A stretch of DNA of 29,249 nt from assembly GCA_964388175.1 (NCBI GenBank), contig CAYLYS010000032.1:1-29249 (forward strand). The letters run 5' to 3'. The notes below the pieces were generated by a model. It saw nothing but the letters and a program-made list of their open reading frames with translations. It made no database searches and had not been told where the DNA came from. Below are positions 22,301 to 29,249 of this stretch, piece after piece. Position numbers and translations under genes: made by a program. Positions within the stretch are counted from its first letter, which is position 1, and each line of letters begins with the position of its first letter. This DNA is from JAITWN01 sp964388175 (GTDB taxonomy: Bacteria; Pseudomonadota; Gammaproteobacteria; SZUA-140).

Positions 22301-23490
22301 ACCGTTCGCGGGCGCAGAGCGGTCGCTTGCCCGGCAAGGCCGCTGTGCTGTGCGTGGGTCTGTTCCTGTGCGCTTCCCTGTGGCCGCTGGCCGGCAGCGC
22401 TGAGAACGGCAGCGAGCAGAAGCGGCTGGAGGAAGTGCGGCGCAAGATCGACCAGTTGCGCGGCACGCTGTCGGGGGCGCGCGATCAGCAGTCCCGTCTG
22501 CGCGACGAGCTGCGCGCCAGCGAGGTGGAGATCGGTGAAATCACGCGCACGCTGAAGACGATCGATACCGGGCAGCGTGCCAAGAAAGCGGAGCTCGCGC
22601 GCCTGCAGGAGCGCCGCCGCGATGCCGACGTCGCGCTCGAGCGTCAGCGCGCGGCGCTGCGCCAGCAGATCATCGCCGCCTACCGGATGGGGCGCGAAGG
22701 CCAGATGAAGATCATCTTCAACCAGCAGGATCCCGCCCAGCTCGGGCGCATGCTCACCTATTACGATCATCTCAACCGCGCCCGCGCCGAACGTATCGGT
22801 ACGATCCGCGTCAGTCTGGAGCAGGTCGAAGCGCTGGAGCGGAGCATGAGCGTGGAACAGGCGGCGCTCGCCACCCTGCACGCCGAGCGCTCGCGGCAGC
22901 TGGACGCGCTGGCGTCGACGCGCCAGGCGCGGCGCCTCACGCTCGCCCGTGTGGAGAGTGAAATCAAGTCACAGGAACAGCAGCTCGCCGCCTTGATGCA
23001 GGACGAGCGCAACCTCTCGGAACTGGTGACCCGTTTGCGCGAGGCCCTGCGCGACATGCCCGTGGAACTGCCCGACGGCGTGCCGTTTGCCTCGCTCAAG
23101 GGCAAGCTGCCCTGGCCGGTGCAGGGCAAGGTGGCGGCGCGTTTCGGCAGCACCCGCCAGGCGGCCGATAAACTGACCTGGCACGGCATGCTGATCGATG
23201 CGGACGAAGGCATCGAGGTCCGATCCATCTATAACGGCCGTGTCGTGTTCGCCGACTGGATGCGCGGCTTCGGTCTGCTCGTCATCGTCGATCACGGCGG
23301 CGGCTATATGAGCCTGTACGGCCATAACGAGAGTCTGTACAAGGAAGTAGGGGAGCCCGTGCGCAAGGGAGAAACCATCGCCACCGTCGGCAACAGCGGC
23401 GGACGCGGTCGGGCGGGACTGTATTTCGAGATCCGCTACAACGGCGTCCCCGACAATCCGGCCGTGTGGTGCCGGAAAATGGCGGGTTGA
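22297..23490 (+). CDS. envC: Murein hydrolase activator EnvC
   Basis: A 397-residue periplasmic protein that activates the amidases AmiA and AmiB at the septum. It has an N-terminal signal segment (about residues 15-35, AAVLCVGLFLCASLWPLAGSA), a long coiled coil (about 38-260) and a C-terminal LytM/M23 domain (about 270-395). The LytM active site is degenerate as in EnvC: the usual LHFEI reads LYFEI, so it is an activator rather than an endopeptidase. The family match continues through GRGRAGLYFEIR. Start is TTG at 22297, overlapping the gpmI stop (TTGA), which suggests translational coupling. The order gpmI-envC-(ctpA)-divergent deacetylase is conserved in gammaproteobacteria. Confidence 0.93.
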   Translation: MNRSRAQSGRLPGKAAVLCVGLFLCASLWPLAGSAENGSEQKRLEEVRRKIDQLRGTLSGARDQQSRLRDELRASEVEIGEITRTLKTIDTGQRAKKAELARLQERRRDADVALERQRAALRQQIIAAYRMGREGQMKIIFNQQDPAQLGRMLTYYDHLNRARAERIGTIRVSLEQVEALERSMSVEQAALATLHAERSRQLDALASTRQARRLTLARVESEIKSQEQQLAALMQDERNLSELVTRLREALRDMPVELPDGVPFASLKGKLPWPVQGKVAARFGSTRQAADKLTWHGMLIDADEGIEVRSIYNGRVVFADWMRGFGLLVIVDHGGGYMSLYGHNESLYKEVGEPVRKGETIATVGNSGGRGRAGLYFEIRYNGVPDNPAVWCRKMAG

Positions 23491-23582
23491 GCAGGCGCCG
23501 GCCGTTGGCCATTTTCTGATAAAGTATGGGCAATATTGATCAAAATCCGGATGTGGTCGATACACATCCACGAGGTATGACA

Positions 23583-24905
23583 ATGAAATCGATGACGAAG
23601 AGTGCACTGGTGCTGGCGCTGGGTCTGGTGACGGGGGTTTCCCTCACCATCGGCCACGGTGTTTTCGCCCAGCGCGAACGGGCAGAATCGGCGCCCTTGC
23701 CGCTGGCGGAACTGCGGACATTCACCGATGTCTTCGCCAACATCAAGAGCAACTATGTCGAAGCCGTGGACGACAAGGTCCTGATCGACAATGCCGTGCG
23801 CGGCATGCTGTCGGGGCTCGACCCGCATTCCTCGTTCCTGGACAAGACCGCGTACACCGAGCTGCAGGTCGGCACTTCCGGCGAGTTCGGCGGCCTCGGT
23901 ATCGAGGTCGGCATGGAAGACGGCTTCGTCAAGGTGATCGCGCCGATCGACGATACGCCGGCACAGGCGGCGGGCGTGGAGGCGGGCGACCTCATCGTGC
24001 GTCTCGACGATACCCCGGTCAAGGGCCTCACGCTCAAGGAAGCCGTCGACATCATGCGCGGCAAGCCGGGCACCGACATCACGCTGACCATCGTGCGCGA
24101 TGGGCAGCCGGCGCCGATCAAGACCACGATCACCCGCTCCGTCATCAAGGTCAAGAGCGTACGTGGCGAAATTCTCGACGACGGCTTCGGTCTGCTGCGC
24201 ATCACCCAGTTCCAGTCCGGCACCGGCGAAAGCCTGCTGCAGACGTTCGATGCGCTGCAGAAGGAAAACGGCGGTCCGCTCAAGGGCGTCGTGCTCGATC
24301 TGCGCAACAATCCCGGCGGCATTCTCAATGCGGCGGTGGAAGTGTCCGACGCGTTCCTGAAGAAGGGGCTGATCGTTTACACCGAAGGGCGCACCGAAGG
24401 CTCGCGCATCGAGTTCAGCGCGACGCCGCGCGACGTGCTGGAGGGCGCGCCGATGGTGGTGCTGGTCAACGTCGGTTCCGCTTCCGCGAGCGAGATCGTC
24501 GCCGGCGCGCTGCAGGATCACAAGCGCGCCATCATCATGGGCTCGCGCACCTTCGGCAAGGGTTCGGTGCAGACCATCCTGCCGATGAACGACGGCACCG
24601 CGCTCAAGCTGACGACGGCGCGCTATTACACGCCTTCGGGCCGTTCCATCCAGGCCGAGGGCATCGTGCCCGACATCCAGCTCGACAATATGCGCATCGC
24701 CGCGGCCGAAGACAGCGGGATGTCCGCCGTCAAGGAAAGCGATCTCAACCGTCATCTCGACAATGGGCGCAACAGCGGCGCGGATGCGCCCGCAGGCGGC
24801 GACAAGAAAACGGCCGGCAGGGCCGCCACCGCCGCCGACGATTACCAGCTCTATGAGGCTCTCAATCTGCTGAAGGGTCTGCACATCATGCAGCAGCGCT
24901 CCTGA
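23583..24905 (+). CDS. ctpA: C-terminal processing protease (S41 family)
   Basis: A 440-residue periplasmic serine protease. It has an N-terminal signal segment (MKSMTKSALVLALGLVTGVSL), an N-terminal helical part with GMLSGLDPHSSFLD, a PDZ domain (about residues 75-160, GLGIEVGMEDGFVKVIAPIDDTPA region) and the S41 catalytic core. The nucleophile Ser is in NVGSASASEIVAGAL and the Lys in FGKGSVQT. Such proteases trim or degrade cell-envelope proteins, including peptidoglycan hydrolases, which fits its place after envC. The start at 23583 was preferred to the ATG at 23526 because GAGG lies seven bases upstream and the signal peptide begins there. The C-terminal tail is low in complexity. Confidence 0.94.
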   Translation: MKSMTKSALVLALGLVTGVSLTIGHGVFAQRERAESAPLPLAELRTFTDVFANIKSNYVEAVDDKVLIDNAVRGMLSGLDPHSSFLDKTAYTELQVGTSGEFGGLGIEVGMEDGFVKVIAPIDDTPAQAAGVEAGDLIVRLDDTPVKGLTLKEAVDIMRGKPGTDITLTIVRDGQPAPIKTTITRSVIKVKSVRGEILDDGFGLLRITQFQSGTGESLLQTFDALQKENGGPLKGVVLDLRNNPGGILNAAVEVSDAFLKKGLIVYTEGRTEGSRIEFSATPRDVLEGAPMVVLVNVGSASASEIVAGALQDHKRAIIMGSRTFGKGSVQTILPMNDGTALKLTTARYYTPSGRSIQAEGIVPDIQLDNMRIAAAEDSGMSAVKESDLNRHLDNGRNSGADAPAGGDKKTAGRAATAADDYQLYEALNLLKGLHIMQQRS

Positions 24906-24930
24906 CGGCGCCGTCGTCGGGAGCCCCGTT

Positions 24931-25830
24931 TTGCTGCACGCCGTGCGCAGAGCCGGACTGAGCATGGCGCGCGTGGCGCTGCGCGCGCTGCTGCCGGTCA
25001 CGGCGCTGTGCGCGGTCGCCGCTCCGGCATTCGCCGCCGCTCCCGTCAGCGCCTCCGTCAATGTACCCGTCAATAGGCCGGCCATTGCCATCATCATCGA
25101 TGATCTCGGCAATCGCCCGCAGATGGACCGCCGCATCGTCGAACTGCCGGGCGCCGTGACCTGCGCCTTTCTGCCGCACACGCCTCATGCCGCCCGACTG
25201 GCCGCGCTCGCCGTCGCATCCGGCAAGGAAATCATGCTCCATCTGCCGATGCAGGCGCTCGATGAAGGACGTGATGACGCCAGCATGCTGCACCTCGGCA
25301 TGACGCAGCAGGAATTCACCGAGACGGTGCGCGACGGCCTGAATTTTTTGCCGCAGGCGCGCGGTGTCAACAATCACATGGGCAGTCTGCTCACCCAGTC
25401 GCCGCTGCGCATGCAGTGGCTGATGGAGGAGATCAAGCGTCACCAAGGGCTGTATTTCGTCGACAGCTTCACCAGTCTGCGCAGCGTCGCCCTGCGGGTG
25501 GCCGAGTCCAATCATCTGCCGAGCGTGCGGCGCGACGTGTTTCTCGATGCCAGCCGCGAGCCCGAGCTGATCCGCGCGCAGTTCGAAGCGCTGCTGCAGC
25601 GGGCGCACAAGAACGGTTTCGCCGTCGCCATTGCGCATCCCTATCCGGAAACGGTGGCCTTTCTCGAAGCGCGTCTCGCCACGCTCGACGATGCCGGCGT
25701 CGAACTGCTGCCGGTATCACGGCTGATCGAGCGGCGCATGGCGCTGCGGGCGGTGACGATGGTCGAAGACGTCGCGCAGCGCGACAATGCCACGCTGGTG
25801 CCGGGCATCGCGGCCGCCGAGCGGCCGTGA
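24931..25830 (+). CDS. Divergent polysaccharide deacetylase family protein (YibQ-like)
   Basis: A 299-residue exported protein of the divergent polysaccharide deacetylase family. A signal segment is followed, after Ala-rich AAPAFAAAP, by the domain start AIAIIIDDLGNRPQMDRRI (about residues 50-70). Further conserved parts are EIMLHLPMQ, VNNHMGSLLT, LYFVDS and AIAHPYPETV, with the Asp and His residues of the deacetylase fold. Enzymatic activity is not proven for this family. The TTG at 24931 has GGGAG seven bases upstream; an ATG at 24964 is the alternative. It follows ctpA by 25 bases, as in the usual envC-ctpA-yibQ run, so an envelope role is likely. Confidence 0.88.
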   Translation: MLHAVRRAGLSMARVALRALLPVTALCAVAAPAFAAAPVSASVNVPVNRPAIAIIIDDLGNRPQMDRRIVELPGAVTCAFLPHTPHAARLAALAVASGKEIMLHLPMQALDEGRDDASMLHLGMTQQEFTETVRDGLNFLPQARGVNNHMGSLLTQSPLRMQWLMEEIKRHQGLYFVDSFTSLRSVALRVAESNHLPSVRRDVFLDASREPELIRAQFEALLQRAHKNGFAVAIAHPYPETVAFLEARLATLDDAGVELLPVSRLIERRMALRAVTMVEDVAQRDNATLVPGIAAAERP

Positions 25831-25874
25831 CCGCGGCCTCATTCCTGTCATGAGCCAGTCATAGGAGGACCATC

Positions 25875-26483
25875 ATGGCCAGTGTGCTGGTGCTGCTCGC
25901 GCAGGGTTGCGAGGAACTGGAAGCGGTGACCGTCATCGATCTGCTGCGTCGTGCCCAGGCCTCTGACGGCATAGAGGTCTTGACCGCATCGCTCGACGAT
26001 GCGCCCGTCACCGCCAGCCGCGGCACGCGGCTGCTCGCCGATACCACGCTCGACCAGGCGCTTGAACGGGCTCCCGATCGCGGCTTCGACATGATCGTGC
26101 TGCCTGGCGGTCTGCCCGGTGCCGATCATCTCGATCGCGACCCGCGCGTGAGCAAGCTGCTCGTCGATACCGCGGAGCGCGGCGGCTTCATCGCCGCCAT
26201 CTGCGCCGCGCCCAAGGTGCTGGTCAACGCCGGTCTGCTGCGCGGCCGGCGCGCGACCTCGTTTCCCGGCGCGCTCGACGGGCTGGCGCTGGACGGGATC
26301 GATCTGCGTGAAGACGACGTCGTCGTCGACGGTCGCGTCATCACGTCGCGCGGTCCCGGTACGGCGATGGATTTCGCGCTGGTGCTGATCGAGGAACTGG
26401 CGGGCGATGCCGCGCGCCAGCGCGTCGAAGCCGGTCTGCAGCGCCCTGCCGGGCAGCGCTCAGCTCAGGTGGCGCGCGCGTAG
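25875..26483 (+). CDS. DJ-1/PfpI family protein (YajL-like)
   Basis: A 202-residue protein of the DJ-1/ThiJ/PfpI superfamily. The nucleophile-elbow cysteine is C110 in FIAAICAAPKVL, and the conserved acidic residue is in GCEELEAVTVIDLLRRA near the N-terminus, as in YajL and human DJ-1. TSRGPGTAMDFAL completes the signature. Members act in oxidative and carbonyl stress defence; the exact reaction is disputed. The ATG at 25875 follows AGGAGG (25863-25868), an excellent ribosome-binding site. Its 3' end overlaps the 3' end of convergent ubiB by 24 bases. The last 15 or so residues are unlike the family and may be an extension. Confidence 0.92.
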   Translation: MASVLVLLAQGCEELEAVTVIDLLRRAQASDGIEVLTASLDDAPVTASRGTRLLADTTLDQALERAPDRGFDMIVLPGGLPGADHLDRDPRVSKLLVDTAERGGFIAAICAAPKVLVNAGLLRGRRATSFPGALDGLALDGIDLREDDVVVDGRVITSRGPGTAMDFALVLIEELAGDAARQRVEAGLQRPAGQRSAQVARA

Positions 26484-28315
26484 CAGCGCCGCGGCGCCGA
26501 GCACGATGCCGATCCAGCTGAGCAGGGGAACGCCGGCGTAGCGCCGGCCGACATCGATGCCGGCAGTCATACTGGCATCGATACCAAGATTGATGCCTGT
26601 ATGACTGCCGGCGACGTGGATCAGCGCGGCGCAGATCAGCAGCGCCGCGCCGGCGATCGCCCNNNNNNNNNNNNNNNNNNNNNNNNNNNNNNNNNNNNNN
26701 NNNNNNNNNNNNNNNNNNNNNNNNNNNNNNNNNNNNNNNNNNNNNNNNNNNNNNNNNNNNNNCCGGCGACGTGGATCAGCGCGGCGCAGATCAGCAGCGC
26801 CGCGCCGGCGATCGCCCACACCAGGGCGCGATGGCCGCGCCGCACCTGCTCCTGCAATTCGCCCAGTTGCTGCGAGTGCCAGTTGACGCGCAGACGTTCC
26901 TCGCGGATCAGTTTCAACGTCTCATAGGCGAGTTCCGGCAGCTCCGGCAGCTGCGCCGCCCAGCGCGGCGCCTTGTCGCGCACCGATTTCAGCAGACTCT
27001 TCACGCCGCGGTGTTCCGCCATCCAGCGTTCGAGGAAAGGCTTCGCCGTTTTCCACAGATCGAGATCCGGATAGAGCTGGCGTCCGAGCCCCTCGATGTT
27101 GAGCAGCGTCTTCTGCAGCAGCACCAGTTGCGGCTGCACGCGCGCGTCGAAGCGCCGCGCGGTCTGGAACAGATTGAGCAGCAGGCGGCCGAAGGAGATG
27201 TCCTTGAGCGGGCGCTCGAAGATCGGTTCGCACACGCTGCGGATCGCCGATTCGAATTCATCGACGCGGGTATGCTTGGGCACCCATTCCGACTGCACGT
27301 GCAGTTCGGCGACGCGGCGGTAATCGCGGTTGAAGAAAGCGAGGAAGTTCTCCGCCAGATAGCGCTGGTCCTCGGCGCTCAGCGTGCCCATGATGCCGAA
27401 ATCGACGGCGATGTACTGTCCCTGCGGGCTGACGAAGATGTTGCCCGGATGCATGTCAGCGTGGAAGAAGTTGTGGCTGAACACCTGGGTGAAGAAGATC
27501 TCCACGCCGCGTTCGGAGAGCTGCTTGAAGTCGATGTCATGGCGGCGCAGCGCGTCGATGTCGCCGATGGGAATGCCGTGGATACGCTCCATCACCATGA
27601 CGTTCTGGCGCGTGTGCGGCCAGAATACTTCGGGCACATAGAGAATGGGCGAGTCGGCGAAATTGCGGCGCAGCTGCGAGGCGTTGGATGCTTCGCGCAC
27701 CAGATTGAGCTCGTCCATGATGGTTTTTTCGTATTCGGCGACCACTTCGCGCGGACGCAGGCGGCGCCCTTCGGACCAGTAGCGCTCGACGTATTCGGCG
27801 ATGATCTTCATCAGCCCGACGTCGCTCTGGATGCGGCGCGTGATGCCGGGACGCACCACCTTGATGATGACCTCGCGGCCGTCGTGCAGGGTGGCGGCAT
27901 GGACCTGGGCGATCGAGGCCGAGGCGAAAGGCTCCTCGTCGAAAGAGAGAAAGACGTCCTGCAGCGGCTTGCCGTAGGACTGCTCGATGATCGCGCGCGC
28001 GATGACGCCGGGGAAGGGCGGCACGTTGTCCTGCAGATGGGCGAGCTCTTCGGCGAGATCATCGGGCAGCAGATCGCGGCGCGTGGACAGGATCTGGCCG
28101 AACTTGACGAAGATCGGTCCGAGATCCTCCAGCGCGCAGCGTATGCGCCGCGCGCGCGGCGCGCGGTGGCGGCGAAACCAGTTCCACGGCAGCAGGTGCA
28201 TGACGAAGCGCACCGGACGGAACAGCGGCAGATCGAGAATGATCTCGTCGAGACCATGCCGGATCAGCACCAGATTGATATGAATCAGCCGGATGAACTG
28301 CCGTGGATGAATCAT
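26460..28315 (-). CDS. ubiB: Ubiquinone biosynthesis protein UbiB (atypical kinase), interrupted by an assembly gap
   Basis: A member of the ABC1/ADCK/UbiB atypical kinase family, needed for ubiquinone synthesis and lipid-precursor handling at the inner membrane. The KxGQ motif is in FVKFGQILSTR, the Ala-rich loop in ASASIAQVHAA, the catalytic region in FFHADMHPGNIFV and the metal-binding DFG in AVDFGIMG. Two C-terminal membrane segments are split by the 100-N gap at 26663-26762. The 55 bases on each side of the gap are identical; collapsing them keeps the frame and gives 566 residues (E. coli 546). The loop between the two membrane segments is encoded by a 54-bp palindrome and is longer than expected. 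The ATG at 28315 overlaps the ubiJ stop (ATGA). Confidence 0.93.
26559..26612. repeat. 54-bp palindromic hairpin inside the 3' part of ubiB
   Basis: Arms of 24 bases (26559-26582 and 26589-26612) pair with one T-T mismatch and one G-T wobble around a 6-base loop. The outermost 14 pairs are perfect (GCCGGCAGTCATAC with GTATGACTGCCGGC). The element is exactly 18 codons long and encodes the loop between the last two membrane segments of UbiB. Confidence 0.9.
26663..26762. other. Assembly gap (100 N) within ubiB, flanked by a 55-base duplicate
   Basis: Bases 26608-26662 and 26763-26817 are identical over 55 positions. This is the signature of two contig ends that overlap by one k-mer and were joined with a placeholder. 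The real sequence probably has no gap; removing the N run and one copy (155 bases in all) restores an open frame for ubiB. Confidence 0.95.
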
Positions 28316-28968
28316 GCCGCCGGCCCCCGGCGGACGCCGCCGCCCTGCGCACGCAGCGCCGCCTGCAGACGCTCGATCCGTTGCTGCAGGCGATCGCCGT
28401 CGGCGCGCAGTACATCGACCGCATTCATGAACGCCTCGGTATCGTGGCGGTCGGCGAGCAGACGGCTTTCCTCGCGCAGGTATTCACCGCAACCGTGACG
28501 CAGCGCGTCGGCGCTGTCGTCGAGCCAGCCGCGCAGACCGCGCACGGCGTTGCCGAGCTGGTGCGCCAGCACGTCGCCGAACAGGCGCGCGGCCTGTTCT
28601 TCCCAATCGATGTCGAGTCCGTCGAGCAGCGCCCTGAACGCCGCGCCGACCTGCAGATCGCCGCTGATCGCAACTTCGCCCGACAGCAGCGCGCGTCGCG
28701 GATCGTCGCTCAGGCGCTGGCGCACCAGCGCGATCGTTGCGCCGGAGATCACGGTATCCGCCGGCCGCGGCGGCGCGGCATGCAGGCGCAGGCCGTCGGC
28801 CGCGCCTTCGGCGCAGAAGTGCAGCGTCGGCGCGCGCGTGTGGATCTCGATCAGTTTGCCGTGCAGGGGTGTCAGGCGTTTCGGCGTCTCCGCGTCCATC
28901 GCCAGCAGGCCGTTGAGCGTGCGCTCGAGCAGCCTGAGGCCGGTTTCACGCAGGGGCGCGGTGTCCAC
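28312..28968 (-). CDS. ubiJ: Ubiquinone biosynthesis accessory factor UbiJ (SCP2 domain)
   Basis: A 218-residue protein with an N-terminal SCP2 lipid-binding domain (about residues 10-115, including LHGKLIEIHTRAPTLHF and DTVISGATIALVRQ) followed by a helical, coiled-coil C-terminus that ends in ADGDRLQQRIERLQAAL. UbiJ works with UbiK to carry hydrophobic ubiquinone intermediates in the soluble Ubi complex. The order ubiE-ubiJ-ubiB is the standard gammaproteobacterial operon. Start is GTG at 28968, 15 bases after the ubiE stop. Its stop overlaps the ubiB ATG by four bases. Confidence 0.93.
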   Translation of the reverse strand: MDTAPLRETGLRLLERTLNGLLAMDAETPKRLTPLHGKLIEIHTRAPTLHFCAEGAADGLRLHAAPPRPADTVISGATIALVRQRLSDDPRRALLSGEVAISGDLQVGAAFRALLDGLDIDWEEQAARLFGDVLAHQLGNAVRGLRGWLDDSADALRHGCGEYLREESRLLADRHDTEAFMNAVDVLRADGDRLQQRIERLQAALRAQGGGVRRGPAA

Positions 28969-28983
28969 GGTCGTTCCCGGCGT

Positions 28984-29249
28984 TCAGGCTTTGTGGCCGC
29001 GATGGATCGCGACGATGCCGGTGGAGATGTTGAGGTAATCGCAGTGCGTGAAGCCGGCGCTTTCCATCATCGACTGCAGTTCGCGCTGGCGGGGATGCAT
29101 GCGGATCGATTCGGCGAGATAGCGGTAGCTGTGCTCGTCGCCCGCCACCATGCGGCCGAGCGCGGGCAGTACCTTGAACGAATAGAGATCGTACAGCGCC
29201 GCCACCGGGCCCGGATGGGGGCGCGAGAATTCCAGCACCAGCGCCTTGC
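28984..29249 (-). CDS. ubiE: Ubiquinone/menaquinone C-methyltransferase UbiE (C-terminal part)
   Basis: The last 87 codons or so of UbiE, cut by the window edge. The visible part reads from ALVLEFSRP through LYDLYSFKVLPALGRMVAGD and SYRYLAESIRMHP to the end VAIHRGHKA, a close match to the C-terminus of E. coli UbiE. The SAM-binding motifs lie outside the window. The enzyme methylates the ring of demethylubiquinone precursors. It is the first gene of the ubiE-ubiJ-ubiB run. Confidence 0.96.
   Translation of the reverse strand, partial: KALVLEFSRPHPGPVAALYDLYSFKVLPALGRMVAGDEHSYRYLAESIRMHPRQRELQSMMESAGFTHCDYLNISTGIVAIHRGHKA

Noticed and set aside
26601..26927. A plus-strand ORF across the second gap
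   Set aside because: It is the antisense of ubiB and exists only because the 55-base duplicate and the N run keep the frame open.

Overview
The window is a GC-rich chromosomal scaffold segment from a gammaproteobacterium. Order-level placement is uncertain; the gene set would fit a Chromatiales- or Pseudomonas-like lineage. The case rests on conserved gammaproteobacterial gene orders: priA-argS-SPOR protein; divergent rpiA/ilvA; EVE-ygfA-6S RNA-zapA / ygfB-pepP-ubiH-ubiI; rhodanese-secB-gpsA facing gpmI-envC-ctpA-divergent deacetylase; and ubiE-ubiJ-ubiB. Two runs of exactly 100 N show that this is a draft scaffold.

Layout. 1-4195 (minus): the start of an FtsN-like SPOR protein, argS and priA, with DnaA-box-like sites at the 5' end of priA. 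4437-7252 (minus): hemJ, a gene with two cyclic-nucleotide-binding-type domains plus rhodanese, a DUF2905 membrane protein and rpiA; a plus-strand candidate small RNA lies at about 5048-5134. 7253-7691: divergent intergenic region with the first N gap. 7692-9212 (plus): ilvA, ending at a strong bidirectional terminator shared with a histone-H1-like gene (minus). 9865-11811 (minus): EVE protein, ygfA, 6S RNA, zapA and a TIGR02449-like coiled-coil gene. 11972-16454 (plus): ygfB, pepP, ubiH and ubiI. 16523-17719 (plus): a CPA1-type antiporter homologue. 17764-20603 (minus): murU, gpsA, secB and a rhodanese. 20741-26483 (plus): gpmI, envC, ctpA, divergent polysaccharide deacetylase and a DJ-1 family gene. 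26460-29249 (minus): ubiB, ubiJ and ubiE (partial).

How the genes work together. Ubiquinone synthesis is represented by two flavin hydroxylases (ubiH, ubiI), the methyltransferase ubiE, the accessory lipid-binding factor ubiJ and the atypical kinase ubiB, pointing to an aerobically respiring cell. Division and envelope functions recur: SPOR protein, ZapA, EnvC, CtpA and MurU. Replication restart, translation, pentose phosphate, glycolysis, isoleucine synthesis, heme synthesis and protein export fill the rest.

I see no dedicated defence system, prophage, CRISPR array or complete insertion sequence, and no obvious new multi-gene system. The best leads are small: a candidate sRNA with promoter and terminator, a closed multi-hairpin element before the cNMP-rhodanese gene, a 54-bp palindrome inside ubiB, a 12-bp coding repeat in ubiI, a CPA1-family protein lacking the Asn-Asp dyad, and a probably leaderless division gene.
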